Origin: Parapristionchus giblindavisi
Lineage: Eukaryota > Nematoda > Chromadorea > Rhabditida > Diplogasteridae
Direction: 5' to 3'
Assembly: GCA_943737045.1 (NCBI GenBank)
Contig: CALSFV010000002.1
Coordinates: 558,001 to 622,000, forward strand
Length of the DNA stretch: 64,000 bases
Under the pieces are notes generated by a model. The model saw nothing but the letters and a program-made list of their open reading frames with translations, was not told the DNA's origin and did not search any database. Position numbers and translations under genes: made by a program. Of this stretch, positions 1 to 15,700 are shown piece after piece (position 1 is the stretch's first letter; each line of letters begins with the position of its first letter).

Positions 1-180
1 TTATTCACTATTCGATCTAATATTGATTGAATTAGCGGCCAAAAATACGATAGTAATATAGTAGACATCAGCGCAAGTTGTCCTATTGAAATGTTTGATC
101 ATAGCAATCACCAACGATTTACACTGCACAAGACTTCTCAGCGAAAATCAATCGATAATATCCCCAGGTGTACCGTATAC

Positions 181-3100
181 CTTGAGTCGTTCTTTCGCTT
201 CGGGCGTCGCAATGACGAGCGTGAGCGGTCGTCGCTTCTCTTCGTAGCGCATGTCTCGCTCCTCTTTCACCACCTTTAAACAGAGAATACATCAATTATC
301 ACATTAACATTATTACACTTTATCAAGATCAACTATGCACTGTTTCAACAGAATCTGAAGTGTCATAAAAGGGCATCTTCTTTCTTTAATTATTCTTCCT
401 TCTTCTCCTTATGATTCGCTATTGATATACTTGTTCAGTATCGGGTCAATCGATATCACCACAATGTACATCAATTTCGATCAATAATTGAACAAATGCA
501 GGTGCAGAATTGCCTAGATTAGAGAGCGCTACATATGTTCAGTCTTTATATCGTAAAATGTTCTGTCTCAGGCACAAAACAAAGAAATAGCGTATTCATT
601 AGAAAAACCCGCCAATGATTGTTAAAAAACACTCACACCCAGAGTTACTTTGAAACTCTCTGACAACGCTATCTTTGTCTATTGATAATGCCTACGCGAG
701 AGCGTTGCCAGATCGGAGACTTTCAAATTAGCTCGAGGTCCTATAAACCAGTCAGATTCGGGTTACGATTTTTTCATTCTGTCTCAATTTTGTAATTGCA
801 AGTGATATCAACCTTACCTTCATTTCTCGTGTGATGAAGTCGGAAATCTTCTCCAGTCGATCAAGACTGATCTGCAAACGAAGGATATTGATTGATTCAC
901 CAACGAGCAATACGCTTGCTCCCAAACCCTTCTTCGTCATTCGAAAATAGTAAAAATACGTGGATTATATCGGGGAAACGTTTTCTTGAAGAAAATGTCT
1001 TGCAGCAAATCCTTACTTCCTTCCCCCCATATACAGTATCCATTCTAAGGTAATCCTCACCTCCTTCCGTCTACTATCCATCAGCACCATCTCCTGCTCG
1101 ATGAGATAGCCGATCGATCGCATGAGTCGCTCCACCACACAACGCTCCTGCAACGAACACTACCGTACTACTGCCCAATCGATCAGGCATATCTAACTAC
1201 AGTAACTGATAGGTCGAAAAGTATGCTATAAAGTACCAAGCCTGACCGGATTTTGAGACAAAACTTCACAAAAATCGAAAAACCTGACCGGATTTTGAAA
1301 ACCCTAGCTATTCAACCTATGCAGTAACCTAATTGGGTAGAATCAACACGGCGTCTATAGATAATGCCGTAGGCAAACTGTAACAACCTAAAGTCTCTGC
1401 CCTAGATTTAAACTGGGTGATTGAGCGTTTCCGCCGCATTATTAGTTCATTTCGTTAATGGAATAGTCGCTTAGAGACAAAAATACGCAGTATAGATTTC
1501 AAACTGGTTTATATACTTTTATATGATTACTCTTCTGCAATTAGTGCTGACAAGATAAATGTATTGTATTGTATTGTTATATACCTCACCAATGGGTTGT
1601 TTATACGGGTCGAATAACAAGTATATTTATTTGTTTTTATTTATTTCTTTTAAAAAATCTATACCCTTGATGGCAGCAGCTTGAGGAAGGCCTTCTTCTT
1701 GCCCGCCGCGTAGCTCACGCCCTCATCCTTGTCCACATACGCATCGATCTGACGAGCACAGTATATATCAAGAGATCAAAGATCAAAGTGGGCGTGGCTT
1801 ACCTGCATCGGCCACGTCAGCACGTAGAGATCCAGCGATACGGCGACATCCTCGACGTCTGGAAATTTCCCATATTTTGCATTCCATAAGTTCATGCATC
1901 CACCAATCTCAGTCTTAAATACTCTTTGGAATATGGAAAAGTTTTGAAACGTGTACTCAACTGGGTAATCCAAGGAAAGAAATAGATTTAGATATAGAAA
2001 TATTTCATCTCCCATCTTATCCACCACTTTCATTTTTCATCTTATATTATCATATTCCATACAATTTCATACCTTCGCAATCCCACTATATATATGGCCC
2101 ATTTTTAGATGGCTTGATACTAAAAATGACAATTTTTAAGTGAAACATAAAGTATTTTCTGATTCAACCCACCCAATATCGAGAATCGACCAATGGCGAG
2201 ACCACCGAAAATGTTGATCATATTCTACCTTCGAAATATCTTCCATCTACCATAATCACGGTAAAAAAATTCAAAAAGCAAATTTCAAGCTGGCGGTTGC
2301 CCTACTGAATTCGCGTTCCAGAGATGTGTCAATGTAAACACATGCCGATATGCAGAGATACTAGCCCGCAATGGAAAGCCTATGCAATCATGACCCATCC
2401 CACCGTACACACCCACCATAGGTCGAAAAGTATGTTACAAAATACCATGCCTTACCGGATTTTGAAACAAAATTTCACAAAAATCGAAAAACCTGACCGG
2501 ATTTTGAGCTAAATTTTCCAATAATCGAAAAACCTGACCGGATTTTGAAAACCGATAACCTAGCTCATACGTGGGCACCACTGCCGCTAGCGGCAACACA
2601 CCCCCGATTTTTTGCACCCGACCCCCCGATTTTCCAAAAAATCACTCAAAATGACGTATAAATGCTCCATTTTTTGCTTCCGACCCCCCGATTTTCATTT
2701 CCAGCGGCAATGCCCGCCCACGTATGACCTAGCTTTTCGACCTATGACACCCACCATCCACGTTACCGTAATCTTTCAATCCTAAAGCGGTATTACATTT
2801 TCAAAACGGGCGCACTTCCACGTGCGTTTTACTAACTGGAAAAAAACGCATGTCAAAAGTACAGAAAAAATATATTTTTACCATTTTCAACGTAATCGAT
2901 GATGCCGATTCTAATGCGATACAAGAATAAGCACGAAGTGTACCCGCTTTGAAAGTGTAATACCACCTAAGGACTCACTGTAATCAACGGCGTCCAGTCC
3001 GGCCCTCTTGACCACATGATGTATGCAGGATGGGAGCGAGTCGATGGGGAACGTCTCCATCTCGCCCGACGGAAGACGAACTGCACAAGAGAAGTAGAGG

Positions 3101-6100
3101 AAGAGTGGCGTGGCGTATTGCTGAATATCAATTAATCCATACGTGGGCGGCATTGCCGCTAACGGCAAGAGCCACCAGATTTTGGAAACCAACCCAATCG
3201 ATTTTCTCAATAATCATTCAATAAAATGAAATATTTAAATACTGCACTTTCTCTTTAATTTCCAGCGGCAATGACCGCCCACGTATGAATTAACGAATGA
3301 ATGAATGAATCAATCAATCAATCAATAATTATAAACAACAGTATAGTGTGATCTCTCATTCCCACCCTATCACGATTACGAGTCATCCGTTTGGCATGAC
3401 TATTGCTGGATACCCAAGCTCCTTGCAATTATCTTCTTACAATGAAAAAATGCACAATCGCAAGAAGAAAAAAGTGCAAGTCTGACACAGTCTGGCACAT
3501 TGCACAGTTAACCTATTTAATCAAAAAAATTCATATTTACAGTGCATGCATACTTATTCTTGCACATCTATTAATCATATTAATCATACATTGCCATACC
3601 CTTGCACTGCGAGGATTGACCCACTATATAAGGCCAATTTTAGGCCACTTGATAAAAAAGGAAGCTGAAAATGACGATTTTCAAGCAAAAATAATGAATT
3701 TTGTGAATCGACCCACCCTATTTCGGGAATTGACCCACTATATAAAAATAGACGGCGAGGGTACCGAAAATGTATGATATTAATTTAACTGACCATCTTG
3801 ACGGAGAACTTGGCCCTTCGCACTCCCAGTGGCAGCAGATCATCTCCATCAATGTCCAGCAGATTGGAGCGGCTACCGGGCAGCGAGTCGTCCGATGACT
3901 CCATCGAGTACAGCCGCACCGGATATATGTCCTCTGAAATATAAAGATCAAAGATCAGATTAACCTGGAAAGATCAAAGATCGTTCCTACAGTATGCTCA
4001 TCGTACACTACACGTCTCCATTGCATTCGTAAACCAGTTCACTAGTGCACTAGGTCTAGTTGCATTAGTTGTTACACCACTATTCATTATCGTTTTCGTT
4101 ATCATATTCTTCAGCAGTTCATCTTACTTTTTCGTCGACATATGTATTTTGATGAATACGTATAAATATTATTATTATTATTATTACACTAGTTGCACTT
4201 CCCAACTCATATCGATCACCATGTTGACCAAGCTTCATCGAAAGATTTCAGAGAAACCAGTTTCGGGTGTAACCCCGTCAGTGGTTAACCAATCCGGGGT
4301 AAACCGTACCCGAATTTTTCTTCTTGCGAGCGCCCGCGGGCACGTAGCAGTCATCGTCCTCGTCGGACGACTCCACTTCGTCTCCCTTTCCCTGAAACAT
4401 ACGGAGTCATTAATTATATTAAATATTATTATGAACTACGGTAGCTGTTCCTCGGGTCGTAATTACGCCAGAAATATAAATGGACTTGGAAACTACAAAA
4501 CAATGCAAGAAATCAGTCGAAATTCATCTAGATTATAATATGAATATGATACCATTTTTTGAAAAATCAATTAAAAATCAATAATGATCACAGTAACCTA
4601 CTCGGTTCATGAAGGGCGCCAGTCGCGACAGATATCGGCCATTACCTGCAATTATTGATTGATTGATGGAAAATCGTTATTGTCAAATCAATCGATAAAA
4701 TATCGATTACCCAATCGATCGAACATCGGCGAGTTCTTGGACAGGAAGTGGTAGTAGGAGGAAGAACCGTTGATGGGTTTGAAGTATCGGGAAAGAATGG
4801 ACGAGAAGGACAGCTCGAACTCGGATTCGTCACCGCACACACTGTCCGGACTAAATTAATAAGTATAATTTTATGTTTTTAAATATTAATATTATTTTCA
4901 TTAATCTATTCTCCGAGTTTGCATCAAAAGGGAGCGTAATATGCTATAGTTGTAGGTAGCATATATGTAAATACACGGATACACGAAGAAGCAATTTTGA
5001 GCTAGATTTGATCAATCGATATTCTACAGTAACCCATATTCCACTCACCTCAATTCCCTCCCAAATACGTCGCTGCCACTCTGCGACATCATGTCCTGAA
5101 CGAAAATCGGGATCAAAAGGTTCAAAATTTACTTTTAAACAATAATATTTTAATTATTTTATTGTTAGTAAAAACCTACATCATTCTTCATGTGACAGCA
5201 GAACGTGCGCAGTGCCGTGTCCACGCCCTCCACCTGCAATATTTTATTGCATTTTATTTTAATTCAATCTATCATGCAGCAACATTCACACCACACAATG
5301 TTCATATATCACATGGGACGAGAAACAGCAGCAATAGATATGAAGTGTGTTCGCCCGCGACATAATAGATCGTTTCCCTACCTCCAGATTGATGTAATCA
5401 CAGTACTCTTCAGTGACATCCTGCACTGCTCGCTGCGAGACGAAAATTCCTGCAATATTAAGTTCATTACTATTTATCAAATTTGAAATGGCACTTTTTT
5501 TATCCCAGGCAATTTTGTACTCTCCTCTTTCCACCCCCCCTCCTATTATTCATTCATTATGCTCTGCTGTGTGGTCAATAACGGCCAAAATGAGTGCGTA
5601 TTTGAATTGCAAAATAGCCTGGTGCAAAAAACGGATAAGTTCCGTTAAAATAAATATGTTTTAATATATTGATTTTTGTTAAATGATATGCTTCTAATCG
5701 CCCACACCATTCATGTTTCACACCGCTCATTAAGGAAGCAAGCGTTGCCGGTTACAATATATATCGCGTACATGGAACATAAGCGTCATATGTTTGTGCT
5801 AAAATCGTCGCGTTCAAATAAGTGCAGAATCAATCTGACCCAGGTCACAAATCTGATCCAGAACAATAATCAATAAACGCCTACAGTATATATGAATATT
5901 ACAATCTCAAAAACCAAACAGTTACCTTCATTGACCGCTCTGAACATCGCCGTCACCATGCTCTTCATGATCAATCGATCGTACATGTTTCGCACGTAGG
6001 TGGCGAGGTCGAATTGCTGGAATCGAATTGTTGAATCAATCGATAATCAATCGATTAGCAAAAATGGTGATTAGATAATATTACCTGGAATCCTCCTCCC

Positions 6101-8988
6101 TCGACCTTTCCACGGTATCCGAGCACGAGATCCGGTGGTACTGCAAAGAAAAGAACAGTAAACTATCGGACTTGACTGTAAATTTTCATGTTCTCAATAT
6201 TTCCCATCTTTTATTCCCGACCTTTTCACAGTAACCACTTACAGTTATCGCATCCAATTACTTCATACAATAATCACTCGATCAATCGATACCCCAAGTA
6301 ATCTACCGTACTCTCGTCTGAAAGTCAATCAATACATCCACCGTATACCTTCCATCTGTGTCGGTCGGGGTGGCTGCTGTGTCTGCCGTCGATCCTCGAT
6401 GTACGCCACTCCTCCCTTGCCACTCATCGCAGAGCACGCGATCACCGGTTCTTCCGCCGAGAAGAACAGCAGCGGCAGACAGCCGTCGCGCCAATCACGA
6501 ATCTTTGCTGCACACGAAATAATATTATTGGATTTAATTAATTAAATAAATAATCATAGGTCGAATAGCTAGGTTATCGAATTTTAAAATGCGGTCAGGT
6601 TTTTTTTGATTTTTGGGAAATTTTGGCTCAAATGCGGTCAGGTTTTTCGATTTTTGGGAAATTTAGGCTCAAAATGCGGTCAGATTTTTCGATTTTTTTG
6701 AAAAATTTAGGCTCAAAATGCGGTCAGGCTTGGTACTTTGTAGCTTACTTTTCGACCTATGTAAATAATTAAGACTCTATATTCGATTATAGAAATACTC
6801 GCAGAATATAAAAATAAAGAACACTATTAAATAGGGAGAATGGGAAGCGAGAGCCAAAAAAATTCAAATTAAGCGCATTTCGTTTCACAAAATGCATGAA
6901 AAGACTATGAAACGTACTAGTTCGATTCAATTGTACGATAAAACGCAAACATAATTAGCCCAACTTTTTAGAGATGCGAATGTCTAGAAGCTGCTGTATT
7001 CCCGCACATTGATACCGTAACCCAGAACTACAGTAATCTGGCTACCGTATACCTTTATCCGTGGGCACAGCAACTCCCACGACGCTCCACGGCGTCGTCT
7101 TGCGCATGTACAGCACGAAGGGCGTGCCTCTGTAATTGAGCACACAACCAATCAATAATCAAGCTTCAAAGAAATAATCAATAATAGCCAACAGCGTGAC
7201 TATTCTTAAATAAAAATGCAATTGCTAATTATCGAATCGATCGTACTACAGTAGCCTCTCAACGATTAATCAATCAAACGACTACTGTAATCAATCAATA
7301 GAACAGCAACTACAGTAATCTCTGTTCACAGTAATCAATCAATAGAACAGCAACTACAGTAATCTCTGTTCACAGTAATCACTCAATAGAACAGCAACTA
7401 CAGTAATCCTCACTTGTTCACATCAGCAAATTGTTCAGTCGTCCGCTCAAGATCCCCGCACATCTCCGTCCATCTTCAATCATCAATCAATTCGTTACAA
7501 CATGACAATAAATTATTGTAATAATTAACCATATTAATTTTTCTGGAAGACGACTTCAATCGAACCAAGAAGCTATGATCGGATCTATCTAATTAAACAG
7601 ATGCTACCGCGAAGCGCCTGGTTGATTGGTCGGTAGCATACGCGGGCGGCATTGTCGCTAGCGACAAGACCCATCAGGTTTTGGCACCCGACCCATTCGA
7701 TTTACCCAAAATTCACGCAAAAATTAAATTTAAAAAAATATTATATTTAATTGCTCAATTTCTTGCGTCCGACCATCCGATTTTATTTCCACCGAGAAAG
7801 GTTTCTCACGTATGTTCGGTAGAATTCAATTCAATTTCACCCTTCATCTACATCACCATAAGATAAATACGATAAGATAAGTTCATCTATATCATTATCA
7901 ATTGGCTACCGTACCTGTTCAACCATCAGAGCAGAGAAAGCAGAGAAAACTCTCAACGTTACACACACTCTCGCGTTCTTTTCGCATTTCGCGTCTCTTT
8001 GCCTACACATAAACTACAGTGTACCCTACCGTACTCATCGTAGCTACAGTAACCCACCGTATACCCTACCCTACCTGTTCTTCTCATCCACATTCAGAGT
8101 GCACTCCGAGTTCTCCTCCAGTTGCTCATGCAGCACACTCAGTGTCATCGTCGCCCTATCCATGTCAGACTCGTTCACTTCATCTGAGAGAGGCAATACT
8201 CAATAATCGATAATAAATAATCCAACATTAGCTCGAATAATCATTCGTGCATTCCATACGTATATCATTCGAAATGCAGAAAAGCTCATGATAACCCAGC
8301 CACGAAACACCCGTTAACCAGCTGGTAAAGTCGTTTCAATGTCAATGCCAAAAATGTCAATAATCAATGATGATTAATCTATAATCAGCAGTAAATATTT
8401 CATGATTAATTAACACTCAATAGGTATAAACTAGAGGGTTGCTGTAGTTTACGGTAATTATATCAATCACTTTCATCTTGTGTATCACTCTCCAATACAG
8501 GTCTTTGTTCTCATGTATCAATTGGCAATGATGGATGAATTGATATTTTTAATCGATATTTTAAAGCTACAATCTCCCCTGCATACCGTATACACATAGG
8601 TGGGCACGCTGGGGGGCTGTGCGCATGGCTATTTTTTGACGAATTCGACTGGAAATTGTCCGATTTTTGCGAGGCAAGACTATGCGCAAGTCCCCCATGG
8701 GAAGGAAAGGCTGTGCGCAAAAAATATTCGTTTTCACGCGCCCACCTATGCGTATACATCATCAATCAATCAATAGTTATCGTATCCACGCATTGGTGTG
8801 GTGGTATATGGATGTTAACCATTGACAAGCTATACAGCATGCATTAGGGATAATGAATGTAGCTCATACTAGATACTACGGTATGCACAGCCATGGTGCA
8901 GTGATGATAGAGATGGAAGGAGTAGGAGGGTCCTGGTCAAATATCCTCCCACTCGGCCTATCTCTCTCTCCCTCGCGCACCTTGTCTC

Positions 8989-9059
<71 letters not shown>

Positions 9060-10207
9060 TCTCCCTCTCCCTCCATCACCAAGACCCTCTCCTTCCTCCC
9101 TCTTCATTTCTCACGCCTTCTCACTGATACTCCTCTCTTCAATATATATTCAATTCTCTCCATTCCTTCTGTGGTCACACCTGCTCCCATCTACCGTAGC
9201 CATAAGCCCTTCTCTAATCGATAAAGCCGGTGATGCATCTTGAATCAATCAATCATAATAGCCCTTGTCACCTCCCCCAAGTCCCTCACCTATTATCACT
9301 TCTGTATTTGCTGTCGCACCTTTCACGGGCGCACCAAATAAATAATTAAATAAAATCATTGCGCATAATCACCCGGTTCATTCAAGTTTCGGCTACTTTA
9401 AAAATCTCTCACATTTCAGCTTCTCCAGTATATATCTTATCTTATTCTTTATTCCATCATAATATACGAAGCAGGGAAATAGTGACATAAAAGGGATTGA
9501 TGGATGTCCGTCGCTAATGTAGCGATATCGGTGAGGGTTTTTGGGTACAGTGGCAGTTTGGGAGCTACTGGCGAATCTTGGAAAAAAGGATAATTATATC
9601 GGGATATATAATAATAATAGATTGTGATTGAATTCATATATCACACATAACAAATCAAAAACCAAGTATCACCAGTCATACACTCCAACAGTTTCTGATC
9701 ATCATCCAATGACATACCGTAGCCCCCCCCCTCTAATACCGTCAACTCCAATCCTACCGTAACCCTCCTCTTACCATCACAATGGAAGGGCAGCAGCATG
9801 AGGTGTCGTTGGGAGTTCCTCATCATGGGACCGAGCGAGAACTGAATGAGCCGGGTCTCCGTGCCGTTGCGAGACTCGCGTCGCTTCGGATGGATTCTGA
9901 CGTAGATTCATTTGAATTTGATAAAACAAGCAATTAATCAATCAATCAATCAATCAATCAAATTTGATTCCATTAGAGTTTACATCCAGAATCAGAAAAA
10001 TACATTTTATTATTATTATAATATCTATACACTATAAATAAAGCACAATAGTGATGGCGTTTGTTCAGACCACGCCCACTTTTCTCTCTCTTTCTCCTTC
10101 AATGTAGTGCTCGGCGTACACCAGACGGGTTTGGTGCGCGATGGAACTCATCAGCGGTGGGCGGGGCATAGTCGGTGTCCAACTCTCTCTGCTCTCTCTC
10201 TCTCTCT

Positions 10208-10254
<47 letters not shown>

Positions 10255-10371
10255 CCCTATCTCCCCTCTCTCTCACAATCAGCTCCGACTTGGCGGAGCC
10301 CACGGCTGGTATAAAATATATTGCTGATATAACATCCCAATATGCTGATAAAGTTGTTGTAATGTAATGTA

Positions 10372-10406
<35 letters not shown>

Positions 10407-12676
10407 TTGACGGGCGCGACTTTGCCGCCGATCGCGCACATCCTCAGCAGTTTGTCGATGGTGAACAGCGCCGACAGCATCATCTCCTCCGCAATCAGAC
10501 GACATGCCTGCACAGCAAATCGATTATTAGATTGCTACATGCAATCGATAATTGACTACTGACCACTATATCGATTATTAGATCACCAATAATCCCTACT
10601 ACATCCAATGTATCCAGAAATACCATCTTCTAAAACATTTTTCATAAAAACTAAAACAGATTTCACGTTTCATGCTTTGATCTAAACATGTAAGCAATTC
10701 TCCCTCGTTCACAACATCTCGCACCGGCTACAGTACCCAAAACAGACTTGCCAAATATCGATTGGCTTCAGTGCAATATTTCACAGTATTCGTCCGGCTA
10801 TCTTACAGATTAATTATTGATTGATTTCTCACCGTGTCCCTGCTAATATCAATATACCGATGATGGTGATGATCCAACTCACAAAAACTATAGCATACCA
10901 TGGTACAACACTATCATACAATCCCCTACTGTGAAGATAGCTCAGTATCTTCTATCTTCAATATCGATACAGTTCAATTATCGATTGATTTTAGACAATT
11001 ATCGATCGATTTCAGATCAATGCTTCACTTTGCTCTCTTTCATTCATTGGCCTGACTCATCCTTCGCCTATCATTCATCCCGCTTCTTCTTCTTTCCTAT
11101 TCTTCTTCTTCCCCTTTCTCTTACAATGCACCATCCGCACAAACCACACCAAGAAACAACAACATTTATGCGTCAAAACTTAACAATGAATACACAATTA
11201 AAACCACGATTCGCACCCTCGGTGCTACCGAACTCGACGAGTGAGTGGCTGTCGTTCGAATGGAGGAGAGAATCTCACTGGTTACGGTGCACGCTACAGT
11301 GTACGATTCCGGCCTCCACCTGAACGCCGTCTACCACTCCTCAACGACCAAGGGGGCGGGGCTCATTGATCAATATGAATAAATAAATCGATAAATCAAA
11401 TCAATCAATCAATCAATAGATCTCCGGATGTGCGCAGATCAGCAAGAAGTTTTAGATCTGGCAACGACTTTGGATACGCGTGCAAGATCCAAACCTCCGA
11501 CTGACCCGCCGATGACACATCTCATCCCCCATCACTTGATCTTTGATCTCCGAGGTCCGAACATGGTAATGATATCAAACGGACAGAAGGTCTTCAATGG
11601 GATGATCGGAATGGTTCGAAAAAAATATGCAAGGTACCCTGTCAGAAACACGAAAGCTCGGGGTGCAATACAATACAATACAAAGAATGAATTAATTAGT
11701 GGACTAGGGGACAAACAACAAGGATGCGTACTGCAGCTCGGTCGTACTGAGAGCCGGGATACCGTACCATTGGAAGACTACTGTAGATATACTCCTAGGT
11801 GATGGTTGGCAACAACGAGTCTAAGGTAGGCTTAGACACTAGTAGTAGCTACTGGAAGACTAAGTCGACTAATAGGGAACTACTAGTAGACTGGAAGAGG
11901 ATCAGGTGAGCAGAGAGGGAGACTGAATGAGGGGACGGACGAGTGAATGAGAATGGAGTGAAGAGTGGGAGATGCGATGGTGGACTGTCGGAGGGGGCGG
12001 AGTCTCGTTTGAGGGAGAGAGGGAGAGAGGGAGAGATGGAAAAATAGATGATAGAGATAGTGTATAAACAGCCAGTAGGGGAGATACAGAGACAGACTAG
12101 AGGGCGATATAAATATCCATGCATAGGGAGAGGGAGAGGGAGAGGGAGAGAGAGAGGGAGAGAGAGGGGGAGAGAGAGAGGGAGGGAGAGAGAGAGGGAG
12201 AGGGAGAGATAGCTTCTCTCCCCCTGTCGAACGTGGCGGTCGTTATTAGCCACGGATTCAAGTGTATGATCGAGAGGTGAGAGAGGCAAGCCCTTTGAAG
12301 AAACGGACGAGACGACGACAGGGAGACAATCCCGTAGATAGTGTGGAGAAACGAGAGAGGGAGAGAGTGAGAGAGAGAGAGAGGCAGACAGTCGAACAAA
12401 GATAGATTCATTCATGAATATATGGGCAAAACGATGTATGGACGGGAGGGGGAAACCAAAATAGGTGGGCGAGAGAGCACAGCGGAGTGAGAGAGACTGT
12501 ACGAAGGCATATCAATCGATATATTGGAAAAAGGATATATTGGAACATATATGTGGAATAGATGTAATAATGCATGTCTGAACGACAGGGGAAAATGCAT
12601 GGGAAAGGGGAGAGAGAGGTAGGGTGGTAGAGAGAGGGGAGAGGGAGAGAGAGAAGGGAGATGAAGAGAAAGAGAA

Positions 12677-12758
<82 letters not shown>

Positions 12759-15700
12759 TACTGATGGTGGCATGTATTACAGGTAGAATTGAATAGAGAA
12801 CGATGAGCGCAACGACAACCATACAAAAAAGAAGAAGAGGTACGTATGACCACGCAGATAATAGAGTAGATAAGAGATAGTGCAGGAAACCAGAAACGAG
12901 TATTCACTCAGTACATCGAATCTTCATTACCAATACGACAATTAACAATAGGCGTAAAGTAGATCATATTGTTAATGGTAGTAGCAACTTGTAAGTAAAG
13001 CGCCCTTGAAAGTAAAGCCCACACCACCCCCAATTCGACGCTTCCTAATCATCACCGTAACCCTCACACCTCTCCTTATCAGTCATAGCTAATCATCACT
13101 CGTGTAAGCACCAAACGACTTCCCTTCACCTCACACCATGGCGACGTTTCCCAAGCCTACCGTAACCCTCACCTTGTCAGTCCTAACTCCCGGCTCTATC
13201 CACATCTCCTGCACGATGACCACATCCACGATCGGACCCTTCTCCCCTTCATGCTCGTCCTTCGTTGTGATCGCTTCTGATCTGAAAGGAGGAGATCAAT
13301 CAATCAATCGATAAATGCACCAATCAATATTTATGTAAGAATCTCCATTACCAGCTCACCAATCCATCATACATTTGTGTAATAATATCATGTATATAAT
13401 AATAAAACACTGTATATTTGTATAACTGTATGTTACCTTATAGGCTATGCTATGTATATGTTCATTTTCATTGTATATTATTTCCCTCGATGCCTTCACC
13501 GCCACCGAATGCATTCGCCTCTCTCCCACCGTAACCCCCCCCCCCCTTGAAGCCCTACCTATCCACCTGTCTCTCACTGCTCTACCATCCATGAAACCCG
13601 ACACTACCTATATCCTCACATATCCACAGACAACAGTTGAGGTCATCCTCGGTTGAACCATCCGATGGTGTATACATCAAGTGCATCACCTGTCCTCATC
13701 TCCCATTGTTTAGTCAGTGAATGATCATCAACTGACGACGATCAGAGATTAGATTTCATTCATACAGGACCATCTTTCTGGTCTTTCTGGTCGGACCATC
13801 TTTCTGGTCTTTCTCGTCGGACCATCTTTCTGGTCTTTCTTTCTGGAAGTCAAGAGTAGCCCAACATGCACATCACAGCTTACTCTGGATACAAGATTTT
13901 AAATTATAAAATGTAAGGCGGTGTTACATTTTTCAAAACGTGCGCACGTCGTAACCCCCTCCACCGTGTCTCCGTCGCTACGGCGTGCGCACGTTTTGAA
14001 AAATGTAACACCACCTAACAGGACAATTTATAAGGAAGTCATCCGACTTTAGCTCTATCATTAGTTTATATCTATTATAGAAATAGCACCACACTGATCT
14101 CCGCTCCTGCCACCCTCTGAAAGTCAGAGCGCACTGGCAATGCAGTTCAGACCAAACATCCATAGGCTCATTGCCCATTCTCCTCCTCCTAGTCACAATC
14201 AGATGATCGCACAACAATACGTAGTCCACATCAAAATTCATTCATTCAATGCCTCACTTCCCCTCATTTTCATATACCTGTGTACATGTGTAATATCTGC
14301 CGACTTTGTATGTGCCTGTGTGTTGATATATTCAATCTCCCTCCCCCCCTTCTCCGCTATCCTTCTCCCCTTCTCCTCTCTCCTCTCTCCCCTCCTCTTC
14401 CTCCCCTCTCCTCTCCAATCCCTCACATAAACTACTCCTACATTGCCACTGTCACTGTGTGATTCACTTCTTCTTCTCTCCGATTCCCCCGTCCATTCAT
14501 TCATTCATTGTAATCAATGCCAATCATCATCCAGAACACATATACACGAATACAACTAATTGAAGCTAATCAATAGAAGAATGCACTTAAATATACCGAT
14601 CACTTTAATCTAAAGATTAAAGATCAAATATCCAAATTACAATAACCAACTATCCCAGACAAGAAACAAAATCAAGAAAGGGGTCTTTTTGTCTCGCTTC
14701 CGGTACGCTCTTGAAAATGATGATACTCATACGTATCCTTCATACTTCATGTAACTATTAGGCTTGTCTGACCATGAATTGCCTTTTGTACTCTCCAATC
14801 AAGGTGGAAGTCACGAATAGGCAAGAGTGCATCAAGGGTTCCGATCTCTCACTCCCCCTCCTCTCTCCCGTCGTTCATGTATTCTTGACCTATCCGAGAT
14901 AGGCATCGAAATGAGAGAGGGAGAGGAAGGGATAGGGAGAGGGAGGGAGATTGATCGACTAGTGCGATATGAATCTATGAGGATCAACGACACGGCCTGT
15001 TATCTTGTACCTCTGCCTCCTCCTCCTCCCTTCGCTCTCCCCTCTCCCTCTACCTTTTTGCTCGGACCGAGAGGAGGAGGAGGTGAATTGAAAGGACATG
15101 GTCGGAGATCGAAGGGCGAGGGAGAGTGCGAATGAGTAGAGGAGGTAGAAAGGGGGATTTGAACACGAAGACAAGGTGAGAGGGATATACCAGGGAGAGG
15201 CGATTACAAGGGGATATTGGACATAGAGGAGATACAGGGCAGTAGAAATACATAACGGCACACAGCAGAGGGGAGGTAGCCGAAATTCAATAGTACATAT
15301 GTGTCCAAACGTGCTTCCCCGGTACTCGCATTCTTATTTCAAAGGGTGTTGCGGCTCCGCTGCCACTTGAATTCTCGTACCAACCTTCTTAAACGCTGCC
15401 AGGAGGATCAATGAGCATAACCAGGTCCTGCGGCACGAAAAGAACGTGATAGGCATCGTATTTGTCTCCTTCGACAACGATCCAAATAGAGTGCAATGGA
15501 GACTGTTCACAATATGTCTTGAAAAAGGTATAATGACATTGAGATATCTTCATAGTGAGCATTGCTGATACCACGAAGAGTCGTCTCATACAAGAGACTA
15601 ATCGGTGTTCTTCATTTATAGATAAGGTTGAAGGAATGGATTGATGAATGATAGACATTACATTCATCAAATAGCTGTCATCATCTGTACAAGGTCATGC

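Noticed and set aside
7289..7411. A CRISPR-like array
   Set aside because: The 44-bp units are directly abutting with no unique spacers, and the genome is eukaryotic.
8853..9224. 123-codon plus frame
   Set aside because: Mostly a (CT)n run read as Ser-Leu.
10278..10311. An extra SZT2 exon between exons 29 and 30
   Set aside because: It could be spliced in, but exon 29 joins exon 30 directly in phase, and adding this piece breaks the downstream frame.
11849..12907. Five long minus-strand frames of Ser-Leu repeats
   Set aside because: Produced by the purine-rich tract and the (AG)n microsatellite; no splice context or non-repetitive coding sequence.
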